Assembly (NCBI GenBank): GCA_001574975.1
Contig: KQ965776.1
Location: forward strand, 124,001-188,000
Length of the DNA stretch: 64,000 nucleotides
Direction: 5' to 3'
From: Gonapodya prolifera JEL478
Taxonomy: Eukaryota > Monoblepharomycota > Monoblepharidomycetes > Monoblepharidales > Gonapodyaceae
The notes beneath the pieces were generated by a model. That model saw nothing but the letters and a program-made list of their open reading frames with translations. It did no database searches and was not told where the DNA came from. The position numbers were made by a program, and so were the translations under genes. Every line of letters starts with the position of its first letter. Within the stretch, counting starts at the first letter, position 1. Below are positions 34,901-47,526 of this stretch, piece after piece.

Positions 34901-35716
34901 AGTACGACACAAGCTCCCTCTTTGGAGAACCGCCAGCACCTCTTCAACGCGTTTGCACTCTTCCTCTCGCACTCCTGTCCATGTAACTCCACCTTGACCG
35001 TCCTCTCTTATCTGCAGTTTAGATGCCATTCTCGGGTTGAGTAAGTCAATGAGCTCCTCGTTATAAAGCTCCAAGAACGAGGCCGCAACCCGATATCGAA
35101 ACCTGGCCGGGTCTTTCTTATCCAGGTGGGCAAAGAGCGCCGAAATCGCCCGTGGAACAATGCCTGAGCCGATGCGGAAGATAAACGGAAGGGTGCGACA
35201 GTTTCACGTCTACCACCAGAACATACCTTGTTGCTCCGTGTTCAAGTTCCCATCCAGCCCAGTTCCCATACTGTGCGTCTTCCCTGAGCCCGTCTGTCAA
35301 AAGTTTAATGGAAATTCTGAGTCCGACGGGCAACTACCACGTAGAAATCGCACTCCGCTTGTTTCCTCATTTAAAGCTCCCAGCCAAGCCTCATATCGCA
35401 ACAAGTTTTCCTACGCAAGTTAACGTACCTGTCCGTATGCAAGAATCGTGGCATTGAAGCCGTCCAAAAACTTCTCCATGAGAGGTTTGGCGCAAACTTC
35501 ATAGACGTAGCTTTGCGGCACGGAAGGAGAGAACGCGTGATCGTAATTGAATAATCGCAGAGCATCGGAGCTTTGCGATGTCATGGATGTCGTCCCCGCA
35601 TTGAGAATGACTGTCTGTCCATCGGGCTCGAATCGTAGTACATCACGCGCGCTCGCCAGTCGCTCCTTCGCAGAGAGCGGTCGCGCACGCACAGCTACCC
35701 GCACTGAGGTGGCCAT
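28936..35716 (-). CDS. kinesin-4 family motor protein
   Basis: Plus-end microtubule motor. The N-terminal motor begins [30 protein letters not shown] joins across introns to [12 protein letters not shown], the P-loop. Switch I is [13 protein letters not shown] and switch [15 protein letters not shown]. The motor continues [39 protein letters not shown] and [20 protein letters not shown], all as in KIF4/KIF21. A long coiled-coil stalk follows (for example [40 protein letters not shown]). The C-terminal 700 residues are mostly disordered, Ser/Pro/Gln-rich, with a [15 protein letters not shown] cluster that might bind metal. About 1,900-2,000 residues in total. It ends [13 protein letters not shown]. 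The KIF4 versus KIF21/27 subclass was not settled. It lies 210 bases downstream of the RhoGEF gene on the same strand. Confidence 0.88.
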
Positions 35717-35926
35717 CGCGGCCTACGGGCGAAAAGGAGCTCCAGCGAAGAAGGTGTAAGAGCCGCCGTTTGTTGGGGTGGGAGGGACCCTGCACAGAAT
35801 TACCCCGTGACCGAAGCAAGAAGACTGTTCCCTTGGCAAACCAGGCGCAGCGAGCTTCGAAGAAAAGCGAAAAAGATATGTACTTCCTATTACCACATTT
35901 CTCTGAATACAGGTACTATAAGGAAT

Positions 35927-38900
35927 CTACGGAGAATTGTTCAGTTCCTCCATCCATTGCACCAATTCGGTGTCCGCTCCCTTGATCGGGGCAAGATAAA
36001 CTACAACCTCACCCCCAGGATCGCTTACGCGGAGCAATTTATCTCCTGCAGAATAAGATCCAGATCCATTCGACCCGACAGACGCTGATGGCGAAGCCAT
36101 GGCAGCCACCGAGGGAGGATCATCCCACCTCATCCCTGGTACAGACGTTGGCATGTCTCGACTGTCGACAACTCTTGCGATTCCGCGCTCCTTATCACCG
36201 GCACGGTCAAGGTCGAACGCTCGAATCAATGTATACGACCCTTTCTGACCTGGCCCTGCAACACCGGCGTCCATGCCAACCTTGCACCACACCAACGCAT
36301 CTGTAAAGAGCAGGAACATGTCCTCCCTGCCTACTTCGCCGTCCGAAGAGATCACGGTCACGATGCTCTCCTTTAGCCTGCCACCGACTCTCTTGATGGA
36401 CGCTGCTGGTCTTCCCATACGAGGACCCGACCTCCCTGACGGGTCATAAGCATCTAAAAAGTACGCGATAACGCTATCGGGGCATTCTGCCTTCACGACA
36501 ACCCGCACAACGCGCCATTTGGCAGACCGCAGCAATCTTCGCCGGCTAGTCGTGAGCTTCAGTAGGTCGGATCCAGAGGTGATAAAAGCTGAACTGCTGA
36601 TGGTCATAGTAACGCTCTCGTTGTCAGCACTCGACCTCGAGCCTGGCGCAGGCCACGCTGCCGTTGCCGGTGATTTCGTACGCTTTGTGTCAAAGGAGTA
36701 CACGCTGACGTTGTCGGGGACCATTGGCTCTTCGTCCGCAACTGCATATCCGTTGTCGGCTTCCCGGACCCGAATTCCACGCAAAACACCCGAAACAACT
36801 GATTGGACTCCTTCCCACTCTCGTTTGCGGTCGTTTGCCTCGGAGACCCTACAATATCACAAAAAAATTAGCTACTGATTAGAAAGGATTGGGAAAAGAC
36901 CCCACCGCGCTCTCACCTTTTCTCAACTTCCGTCAGAGCTTTCTCCAACTCGAACTCGTCAGGATGTCCATCAACAGTGACTTCCAACAGATTCTTCAGG
37001 AGAAGCGGATATCTCATCAGACGCTGGAGGGGCAATAACATCCACGCTTGAAGATTGAGCTGGGTATGTCGGGTATCCCTTCGTGCCCGGGCTACGACTT
37101 CCTTGTAGCGACGAACCGAGGCTCGGTTGAGCTTTGCACCGTTGCCGTCAACCTTGTCAGATTCATAACGTTCAATGAGCTTCGCAGAAGCCTCAAAGGA
37201 AGTGGCATAGATTCCATAGAGTTTGAGGAAGGGTGCAAATTGGAGGAATGCTCGACCAATGCGACCTTTCAATCCATGTTCCTCTGGCGCAGTTTCGATA
37301 CATGCTTCCTCAAGAGCCGGCAAAAGATGATCTTTGTGCAATTGGAAGATAGCGCCGACATTAGTGAAAATGCGACGATGTTCTTCGGGACTAAGGACGC
37401 GCTCCTTGTTGCCATCCGCTCCGCGACCTTCGAGGGGCTTCACATACAATTCCATCAAGTGCCCTAGCTGGGTGACGTACGTCTTCTCGGTCGCCAAAAT
37501 CTCCTTGATGATGTTGTGACGATGTGAAGGAGGTTTGCGCTTCTTCGCCACCACCGGTCGTGACGGACTGGGATCTCTCAGTAACATGGATGGGTGGGAC
37601 ATGTACGAGTCCAGAGAAGCCATAGAGAGCGGCCGCCCCGCCCGACCACGAATCATTCCAGCTTCTTCATCCATAAGGGCCTGCGTCCTCTCTCCTTGAG
37701 CTCGAATTAGCATTCGAAGACGGGCTTCGCGTTCTGCTTCTTCCGTTCTTCGAATCTCCAAATCCAAATCGTACACATCACGCAAATGCATCGCGAGACG
37801 ACGCACGACCCTGTGTCGCCTGGTGACAACGGCGGGCGAGATGGCCGATGTTGGTCCACCAAGAGAGGTGTCAAAGCCCAAAGAAACATCGTCCATGCTC
37901 CTTGGTTCCGGAAGGGAAGGTACTGAAGGAATTGAACTGCTGATCGGCACTGGAGGTCCGGGTCGCTTGTTGAAGATTGGCAATTTATCTGTGAGTGTCC
38001 GTCCGATGATTCGAAGCGGTGAGTCGGAAACAGCGGCTCGGTTGCTACGGTGAGAGGGGGGCGCCATGATGTTCCCCGAAGTTGGTTCCTGTATGTAGAA
38101 CATGGAATTGCGATTGGGGCTTGGAGGAAACAATGAGCGCGCCAACACCGAGGGCGCACGAGCGCTTGACGAGCTGGTTGAACTCCTTTCCGGCGAGCGA
38201 GAGGAAGAGGAGTACCCCGCGTTGGAGGTCTCCGGAAGAATCATGGAGGCACGACTTGGCGTTTGTGGTAGGTTGTATGACGCAAAATTAAAGTTCGAAG
38301 CTGTTCACATTGCACCGAGAAGAGTAGTCAGATTTGATTTTGCGGACTTTATTCTACGCAATAACTCACGTGTTTCAACATAGGTCGACCTCGGACTGGA
38401 TCCGCCACTTTCTGTTGTGCTGATAGGTCGCCCGTTGTCCCAGACACCAGATTCACGAACGGGACCACTCCAAGATCTACCCGCAGTTGGACCATCCACC
38501 ACTTCTACAATCGATGCTCCATCCAAGATACCCGACGAAGACGCCAGGGTGTAGCTCGAGTGGGACAATCGACGATTGGCCAGCGAAGGTTCCGAAATCG
38601 TGGAGCCCGCAGAGGATGGTATCATACTTGCAGTCGTGCGCCAGTTCCGCCTCGCAACCCCAGCAGTTATGTCTCTACTAGGTAATGCTCCGGCTGCTGG
38701 AGCAATCTGGTGTCTCCCCCTGTTGGGCCCAAAAGATGGAATGCCCCCAGCTTTCGCAACCTTGAGCGCCGCTTCAGCCTCCATTGCGGGCATGATGAGA
38801 GGGACGATATCTGTGTCCCATGGGTTTCCCTCCAGTCCGAGGTAGTGAATGTGGCTGAGTAGACCGAGCGAGGAAGGAAGCAAGGAGAGGGCATTGTCGG

Positions 38901-41900
38901 AAAGATCAAGGTAAAGAATCGAAAGAGTTTGACGGAAGAAGTAATTCGCTGAACATAAGATTGGGTTGTCATTACAGCTTGATCATATGTTCAAAAAGCA
39001 CAATTTCACTTACGGAACCACTCAATCTTGTTCTCTGTCAAACGGGCAGAGACAAATCCAGGTGCCATTGATCGATCAGTATCCATGCATCACATATTGA
39101 ATATTATTGAACTCACGGCTCATATCAACCACTTCCAACGAAGTCCATGTGCCCACTTCATCTGGAATGGTCCTGAACGCATTCCCCCGGCACCTCAGTA
39201 CCGACACTTTCATTCCCTCGGGCGCTTCCTGCCAGGTCTCAGTCCCACAACCCTCCCACACAAACTGCTCGAGTGTGTCGTACAGGGCCTCGAGCAGAGC
39301 ACCCGGCAACGTTAAAATGGGCACATCAACGATGGTCAGTGACGTGAGCATTGGCGGCAAGGAGAGTGCAGGCGTTGGGCTGAGGAAGGTCGCCACAAAG
39401 TCGTCCATAGGAGGTTCGTCGCTTTCCGTGTCCACTTGGGGAGGAGAAGCGACGCGCTCCACCTTCGCAGCTTTGCCACCGCTCTCAACCGTCACTTTGA
39501 AGACGCCAAAAATCCTCTCCCCGTCACCATCGACATCCTTCCCACTTCCCGATGCATCATCCTCATCTGCCAACCATGAAAACCTTTTTCTCCCCTTCTT
39601 CGGTCCATTTCCTGTTCCGCTTTCACCTCCTACCAACGCCCCGGACGGTGGCTTGTCGACTGTGCCATCTTCTCCCTTGGTTGCGAACCCTTCATCCCCC
39701 GGTCCTGGCCGCCATGACAAACTCGAGGTCCTCTTGGGTGGAGACAGTTCTGGCCCTAATGGTGCGTGCTGGAAAGACGCCACCCCTCCGCTCTTACTTC
39801 CGACGCTCGAAGTCGAAGACGCTAAAGACGATGACGTCCCAACCTGCGCCACAGTACTCATAACGTTTCCCCCACCCCGCCTCGAGAGCGCCGGGTGGTG
39901 CACCAAAACCTCGCTGTTCGGCCGGCTTCCGTCCTGTTCGATGAGTGTCGTCGCCGAAGCGTCCGAAGTCCGTCGGTCGTGTTGTGCAACAGCTTGAGCA
40001 CGCGTTTGCTTTAGCTGCGCAGGCGGAGGCGTCGCGCTGGGATCAGTTCCAGGAGGAGGCAAATCCGATGCCGCCCTGCGTGGAAACCGTGCGGGTGGCT
40101 GAGACAAGGCTGGTGCGGTGGATGACGCGCCAGGTGCGGGTTGCTCCGCGGGCTTTGCGTCGCTCTGTTTAGGCTGCAGGGGGGTCGCCGGGATCGCCTG
40201 CGGAAGCGGAGGCGCCCCGGCGGGCTGGACAATCTTGATGCGAGACTGGACACCCCCGGTGCTGCTACCACCTTCGTGCCTCACGTTGGAGAACATCGGC
40301 ACCATGGGGCTCGCAGGTGGGGCGGTCGCTAAAACTGTTGCTGTCCCCGTTGGGATTGAGCCGGACGCAGACGTCAGCTGCGCCGAAGGTAACGGCGCTG
40401 GTGTCGACGGACTCGTTGTGGACGGCGTCACCACCTGATCCCCCGCCGTGGGAGACTCCAATAAAGTGTACGGGTTTCCATTCGGTGCGCCCGCTATCGG
40501 CGCTCCCGTTTGCGCCGCCGGAGTAGCTGGCGGAACTGGGGCTGGTGTGGTCACAGTGGTAACGGTGGGCCGTACTGGTGTACGAGGAGGTGCCTGCTGT
40601 TGTTGCTGGACCGCAACCACCTGCTGCTGCTGCTGAGCAGCCTGCCCCTGTGTACCGACGGACCCTTCCTTGCCATTCTGCGGTTGCTGGTTCAGACCCT
40701 CGGATGTCTTTGCCGCCACCTGCCCTTGCCCAACTTCGACCATCTGAAACTCCCTAGACACAATCGCCGGTGCCATGGACCTCGACCTCGCGGGGCTCTC
40801 CGAGTCAATCACAGACGCCAGGGAATCTGACCCCATGGATAACCTGTTATCCACCCCTGCTCCGTCGTTCTCCTCATCCTTCACTTCCGCCGATCCGCCG
40901 CGCCTCAGTATACCCCCGAGACTGAACCTCCATCCACTCGCCTTCGCTGCCGGCTGGGCCTGTTGCACGCCGGATTCTTCGCCTCTCCGTCGACCCCTTC
41001 CCCTTTCCTCATCGGTTCCGGCAGGGGTCTTGGGCGATCCTTCCTCGCCCACATCGTGGAGACTTGTTGCCGAAACGCTGCGCAGCATGGGCAGGGGAAA
41101 CCGTCCTTGACTCACGGGGGTCCCGACCTCGTCGTCGAGCGGATCTTCATCGTCAAGTATGGTTGGGGCCACCACTGGGATTGTTGGACCTCCCTTTCCA
41201 GGGCCAAGTGGCGGCGCACCGGCATACGTCTCCCCAGCGCGATCCAGCATACCCAGGGCCATCTCTAGCTCGGGTGGCATGGTCATTTTCGGCGGTACAC
41301 CGTTCGGGATCCCTTCACCCTGTCCTCCTTGCGCAGCCAGTAGTGCATGATCCGCCCTGAATCGTTTAACAGACTTGGACCTTGACCTCGACTTCGCCTT
41401 GATCCTCCGGCTACCCTCCCTCGCCGGAATCCTCTCATCTCCATCCGCGTTCTCGAGCATCCTCCTTCTATCCCTGTCCCGCGGCTTGGGCGGCAACGGA
41501 GGCGCCGAGCTCGATCCCGCCGCGGTCCTTCCAGGAGAGACTGGCTGGGCCGCCGCCGCTCCCCTCGGAGCTTGCCTCGGCGGGGTCCTGGGTGGGGGCT
41601 CCGGGGCGGCAAGTTCTTGCGCCCGGGGGGGAGTTCCACCTGGACCCTGCTGGCCGGAAGGAGATGGCGTCTTCTGATTCGCCGTGGCAGGTTGCGCTCT
41701 GGGTGGAGTTCCCGGAGGTGACCTTCCACCCTGTCCCGATTGGATGTCCTGTGCGGCGACTGCGGCCACGGCTGGGACTTGCTGGGGCTTGTTGGACCTC
41801 GCTTCGTCAGAGACGCGGTTAGGCGGAGGAGTTGCCGTGGCTGAGGCAAACGAGACCGGGGAGGATAATTCGGAGGTTGGTGGAGAGACACCTTCCGCTG

Positions 41901-43369
41901 TGGCGGAGGAGGTGCGGGCGGGAGCCTGTGCGAGATGGTAGGTGGGTGTAAGCGCGCGTCGTTCAGAGAAGCACAACAACTTCCCAGGCGATCGCGCGTA
42001 GAACAATACCCAAATCCTTGAGCCACCCCAACAACACACTCACCACAACTGCAGCCATGTCACCTTGCTGTTGCCTCCTCGGTAATTGCAAACCCCTCCC
42101 CGCAGCCGGATCCCCTCCCTGCCATCCTCCAATCGGCTCGTGCGCCCACCCCAAGGGCTGCTGCTGCTGTCCTCCCGCCACACCCGGTTGGACATCCCAC
42201 TCCGCCGCCGATCCACCCCCGCCCGACCCACCACCTCTCCTCACGGTCCTTCTCGAGCTCTGCCTCCTCACAATATGCTCGCGTATCCTCTGTTCGTCGC
42301 GCTTCAGCTGGTCGTACACCTGCGTCAGGCTGCGGACCGTCGACGACGGGTCCCCGTCAGGCACGGGTGAGCCCGACGACCCGCGCACCGGGCCTGCTGC
42401 GGGCGCGGCTGTCGGCGAAAGGGCGTCCCCTTGGGGACCGGCTGGCTCCGCGGCAGGCGCAGGTTGGTACCCGGCCATGGGATCGACAGGGCGGAGCGCC
42501 GCCCCGGCGAGACTCCGCGGCGGAAGGGGAAATGAGTTACCCCCTCCAGCACTTCCCGCCTGTCCCTGTCCCACTTGGCCCTGGTGCTGGGGTTGGAACT
42601 GGAGCGGCTGGTGGGTTTGTTGTGCGAAAGGCTGATCCGCCATGGTCTGGGGTCTTCCCGAGACGGACGCAACGAACGCCGCTGCTGCTGCCGCGACGGG
42701 ACGTGGGGGCGTGAAGGGTTTCCGGGAGGACCGGTTAAAGAAGAGGTTCAGGAGAGATGACGGCGGGGAGGACGAGAGCGGGGGTTCCGATGGCGGGTTC
42801 GGGGGTGACGACATGTAGGCTGGATTTGGTGCAGGTGATTGGTGGAGCGGGTAGAACCCCGGCTGTTGGTGTAAGGGCGGGGACGATGGCATGTGAGAGG
42901 GTGGGTACATTTGCTGCTGCTGGGCCGAGTAGGATAGGTGGCTGGGGTGAGATCGGGATTGCGGGTAGTGGGCAAAAGGAGGTTGGAATTCTCCAGGTGA
43001 GGACGGGCTCAGTGGGCTGCGATGATCGTACTCCGCAGGTGGGTCAGGACCATCGCGTGTGCCATGGTCCAGGGAATTAGCCCGTCTGTTCTGAGGGGAA
43101 GTGGGGCGGGGATTGATAGGTGTAGGTTGTTTCGCCGGAGCGCCGACAGCAGTGAGAGACGGGGAGGTTGCTGGGGTCGGAAGGGGATCTCTGATATAGG
43201 AGCGAGCAGAAGGGAGACTTTGTTGCGTTTGGTTGGATGGGCTGTTGCCAAAAAACGAGTTTGATTGCGACTGGTCGCTGAAGGGGTTGAGCAATCGGTC
43301 GAGTCTGTCTTTTGGTCTATCTTTCGGCGGAGGCTGCGTTCGCGAGCGAGCTCTATTCGCAGTCGCCAT
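35927..43369 (-). CDS. giant LRR-DH-PH Rho guanine nucleotide exchange factor
   Basis: Activator of Rho-type GTPases. The ATG at 43369 begins MATANRARSRTQPPPKDRPK. About 1,300 disordered residues rich in Pro, Ser and Gln follow. Leucine-rich repeats come next: MLTSLTIVDVPILTLPGAL, MKVSVLRCRGNAFRTIPDEV, LEVVDMSQNKIEWFP, LSILYLDLSDNALSLLPSSL and IHYLGLEGNPW. The DH domain starts HNIIKEILATEKTYVTQLGH and includes LNLQAWMLLPLQRLMRYPLL, the conserved DH helix. A PH-like region follows (SIVTVISSDGEVGREDMFLL; GEVVVYLAPIKGADTELVQW) to the stop NNSP at 35927. Intron joins keep frame, for example VDMS|QNKIEW and IEWF|PNYFF. About 2,300 residues. Partner GTPase unknown. Confidence 0.82.
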
Positions 43370-44813
43370 GATTAAAGGGTGAGAGAAACTAAGAGACCAG
43401 AGACAAAAAAGACAGTGAGCGAGCGCAAGAGCGACGGGCGAGAAAATCAGAGATACCATCGGGAGACACTCCAAACACAATGTCTGCCTCTTGGAGCAAA
43501 CATATCCTCGCTGTCTGCCACTCCACTCCCATGTTTCCGTTACATTGCTTCCACTGCTGCGTTATCGTTCCAATCGCTGCCCACCACACCCTTGCCACTC
43601 TCCACACTCCGCACATCCGTACAATCCCATGCCTCTTTTCTCACATTTGGACCCTCTTCCTTGCTTCAATCAATCGCCAATCTCTCTCCTGTCTCTTCTC
43701 TCCACCGCCCATCCGTTCGATCCCCTCTCAAAGCCACCTACGCCTGCACCTCTCCACTTACCTCTCACGCACTCCCACACTCCCTCCTCGCACTCCTCCT
43801 TTCCTCTACGCCAATCGAAATCGTCTCGACGTCTGTTCCTGTCGATCTCCCCGCTTGCGTGTGCGGTGTGCTCTTTCGCGCCAGCCTTTTGAGTCGTTTT
43901 CGGTTGCCTCAAATTGAACCCGCCGGCCAACGAACAAGCAATCGGACCAACACCTGGCGTTTCTCTGTTTCTTGGGTAATTTTTACTGACTATTAGCTCT
44001 TCCAGAACAGTTTCTTTTGCTGTGTTACATTAACCATTCTGTCATTTTTCATTCCCATGTCCCATTTCTATTTTCCAAATCCAGAAAAGATTTAAATTAT
44101 CACCCCCATGATCCTGCCCATGCAACCACCTATGTAGGTAACCCAAGAGCGTCTCTCCCCCTTATCGAGCCACATGCCCACCTTCCAGCTGCCTACCCCG
44201 AAAACCTCCCGTTACCTGACTGTCCAACAGCACCGCTGCCACACAAGACCCGGCCACGTCGCTGCTCCAGTCTGCGAGTCTCTGCGCCATCTCGCAATTC
44301 CGTCGGTCCATCTGCCTTACCTGCCACTCCTTCGTCCCCTTCGTACGCCACTCGCCGCACACCGAACGCCCTTCTGCGGCCATGATTCACTCCTCATCTC
44401 CGCCGAGTGTGAATTCGATTTATTACCATGTCTTTTTATTTCAGATTTGACCAGCAGAACGTGATGAGCTGTATGTTCCTGTCTGTCGCTTGACCGGAAC
44501 TGTGATCCCCCCACATGGAGCCCAAAAAGGTTTCGTCCCTTTCGACTCTGGCGGAAGGCTGCGGAGTTTGTCGATGACCATTGCGTATAAGCACTCTCAT
44601 GCAACTCCCGTACCAACAGCTTTCTGATCTCCTGATAAACAGTTGAAACCCTGTTACATGTGTGTTTTGTGACGTGGAGCTTGTTCCAGCCAGGAAGGCA
44701 ATAACGCTACTGGTTTTGCCAGAGTTGGTACGAGCCAGCTTTCCTGGAGGAGTAGTAACGCTTTCACAACTTACTTCAAATCACTGAACTGGGCGCTTTC
44801 TATCACACAGAGT
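43370..44813. other. pyrimidine-rich gap between RhoGEF and the next genes
   Basis: Strongly C/T-rich on the plus strand. Long plus-strand frames (43379-43996; 44017-44385) lack Met-anchored motifs or known domains. Probably the long 5' leader or promoter of the RhoGEF gene. Confidence 0.35.
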
Positions 44814-45565
44814 TTATTTGAACCAATGTAATGTACGCCAGATAGAGATGACAGTTCTCTTTCCCATCTCCACATTTCGGTTTCCATGCTCGCGATGGCG
44901 AGGAGCCGAGGCAGATGGTGAAAGCGCCGTGTCTTTGTTCCGATCAAGAGAATTAAGTCGCTCCGAGAGGGCATCCAGAGAGCCCCCAGTGGAGGAGATG
45001 GCATCGCGCTCCTCGGAAGGGACGGCCTCATACCACGTCTGGAGTTCAACGAACGTGTTACCAAAAACAAGACACAACTCAGCGTTCCATCATTCAACTC
45101 ATGTACGTAACGTTCCGCGCGGGGGAAAGCAAAGGGAACAAACAATAAGTATCGTGACATAACAGGACTGTCATGTCATCCCCATTCTTCAGCACCGGCG
45201 TACCACCTTCAAAGAGTCGTGCTTCCCCACCGCAAGGTTGTTCTTTCCAATAAACCCACCCGTGACTCTACAATGGATCTTCACCAACCCACTTTCCTGG
45301 GACGGCGGGCGGGTCCTTCCCCGTCCTTGATACACCTAATTTTTTTATGTTATGTTGGTTTGCATAAGGGGATGCTGGTGGTGCGAATGTCCCAATGTGG
45401 CTTTCTCGCATTCTTTACCATATCGCAAATGCGACCATATTCTCCATTCCGAGCTCGAAGGTGAGACAAACCAACGAACTTGCTTTTCAAATGCACAGTC
45501 ATGAGGAAAAAGGAACCTGACCAAGCTCACTTTCATTACGGCGAGCCAGTCCAACTTCTAGTTTT
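44814..45565 (-). CDS. unidentified multi-exon gene
   Basis: Minus-strand blocks look like coding exons but I do not recognise the protein. They are GWVYWKEQPCGGEARLFEGG with TPVLKNGDDMTVLLC (about 45150-45270), then LCLVFGNTFVELQTWYEAVP with SEERDAISSTGGSLDALSER (about 44900-45075). The latter ends RTVISIWRTLHWFK at 44814. An acceptor at gctgag|TTG fits the last exon. Earlier exons, around 45400-45560, are uncertain. The first block vaguely recalls the end of an FHA fold (L-K-N-G-D-D-M), but no Ser/Arg signature is seen. The gene would be divergent from the chromodomain gene. Confidence 0.35.
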
Positions 45566-45774
45566 GTTTCGCTCGCTTACGACGCGCTTTGCGGGTACAC
45601 CAAATTGACATTTAGGTTTTCGTTCATTTTAAAGAGCTAAACAAAGGGGAGGGCATAATTGGCTTTCCTTTTAGTTCTTGCTAAAACTTCCCTTTTGTTA
45701 AGTTGTTGCAAACACCTTTGGCCAACCAACCATCCCTCCGATTGCAGCTCCATCGGGGCATCAGGAACTTCCCG

Positions 45775-47342
45775 ATGGAAGATGACACAGATCAGGCGTC
45801 CGAGCAAACTTGGTGAGTGTTGGAGAAGCAGACGAGACAAGCATTATCCTAAACTTTATATAACACCCCCCCCCCCAATCATGACCTCAAAGGTCATTCG
45901 AATACATCAAAGCTTTCGGCTATCCAGGTCCTGGCGAAGAAACTCGACTTTACAAGATCAAATGGAGCGGTATCGATGGTGAAACTGGCAAACCTTGGGA
46001 GGACACTTGGGAGCCAGGCGAAAACATCGATCCCGAATCGCGGGCGGCTTTCGATAAGCAATGGGAGAAACGTGTGGTACGCAAAGTGAAGGCCCGAAGG
46101 GATGGCAAATGGTACCTGGTCAGTTGGATGCCTCGGGATGGATATATCTTCGATAATGTGAGCGATGCGGTTCGAACTCTTCAGATTGCTGCTCCAAGTT
46201 CATCAATCTGCTGCTTATTCTGCCAATCGATAGACATGGGAGTTGGAGGTGGGTGGGCAAGAGTTGTTAGTACTTGTGCTTGTGGACCTCGCTTACAATT
46301 GTTTCTGACATCGCAGAACTTCATCGAACCGAAGGCTATTTCCGAGTTCGAGGCTCGACTGCTGGAGAAAAAGCTAAAGGAGAAAGACGGTTTAAAGCTC
46401 GATCCCAGCGACAGCAAAGTTGTGGAACTGCCGCCCAAATCAAAACCGCGGACTGGAAATGTCGGTACACAGCCCAATACACCAATAGCATCACCGAAGT
46501 TTCCATCAATACCAAAGCGGTCTGCTATTTCGGAAGTCCAGGGTTCGAAGAAACCCAAGAAGAAATCCCGACCACCAACACCAGTGCGGAGCGCTCCCGA
46601 GCAACCTGCTTCTCGAAGGAACAGTGCTGAAAAATCGAAATCCGGAATGCAAAAGATCAAAGAGGAGTCACCGGAACCAGAGCTACCACCTAGTACCACG
46701 GAAGCGAGGACTCAACGCGCCCCACCTGAGGTTTCCGCTGTAGGACTGGAAAGCCCCATTCGACCGGGAAAGAGAAAACGACTGCTGCTTGACCTATCTG
46801 ATGAAGAATCTGACAAAGGCGCGGTGCTAAGGAGCAAAAGTTCCAGTGTTGAACCCGCCCCTGGCGCAGAAGTGAGCAGCAAAAGTTCGAATGTAGAGCG
46901 GGCGACGGAAGGGACTGTTAGCAGTAAAACTGCCGATGAGGACCGCCGGAAAGGAGCCAAGCCTAACGGCTCGAACGGCAAGAACGTGGGTGAACAACGA
47001 GAAGTAGAAGCGGAGGGCAACAATAACAGTGAAAACAGAATCGTGGACTCCACTTCTGTCACAACGCCATCTCAACCTACGGACAATGATATAGGTGCAA
47101 CTACTTCACATTTGACACCTGAAGGTGACCTGAGTGTTCCTATGGACATTGACATGTTTCCGGAGCCCGCTCCTCAGTATGAGGAATCGAGCGAATCAGA
47201 GTGGGAGGATGATCCTGTCCCAGTAATACGGAAGTTGTCTGCGCGGGAAATCCGTGCGGAATTGAGCCCTTCTGGGCTACTCAGGAAGTGGACTGGTGTG
47301 GAGTTCGTCTGGTCTCGAACAATGGAATGGGAGTCGTATTGA
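45775..47342 (+). CDS. tandem chromodomain-like nuclear protein
   Basis: Putative histone-binding protein. The ATG at 45775 gives MEDDTDQASEQTW, spliced to SFEYIKAFGYPGPGEETRLY then KIKWSGIDGETGKPWEDTWE with PGENID, a chromodomain with aromatic cage candidates (W, W). A second, chromo-like block follows: RKVKARRDGKWYLVSWMPRD, then an intron, then NFIEPKAISEFEARLLEKKL. The C-terminal two thirds is disordered, with basic patches suitable for nuclear import (SKKPKKKSRPPTPVR; PGKRKRLLLD) and a repeated SKSSSVEPAPGAEV/SKSSNVERATEGTV unit. It ends TGVEFVWSRTMEWESY. Only two introns were found. HP1 proteins have a chromoshadow domain, which is not seen here. Confidence 0.7.
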
Positions 47343-47486
47343 TTTCGGGTATACCATTATATAAATTTGATTTATTTGAATTCCTGTATTTCTTGTGTAG
47401 GAGGGACAATAGGAGTGGGAACGTCTATCTCATAGCAACTATTTACAAAATCCAAAAGAGCACAAATATACCTAATGCACAAGTAT

Positions 47487-47492
47487 AATAAA
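47487..47492 (+). terminator. AATAAA poly(A) signal of the chromodomain gene
   Basis: Canonical hexamer 145 bases past the stop at 47342, between convergent genes. Confidence 0.5.
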
Positions 47493-47526
47493 ACTCACTA
47501 CCTGAGTCCAGTGTCTCAAAGTATTT

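Noticed and set aside
43379-43996. 205-residue plus-strand open frame
   Set aside because: It starts in the RhoGEF leader, is Ser/Leu/Pro-rich because of C/T-rich DNA, and has no motif or intron signal.
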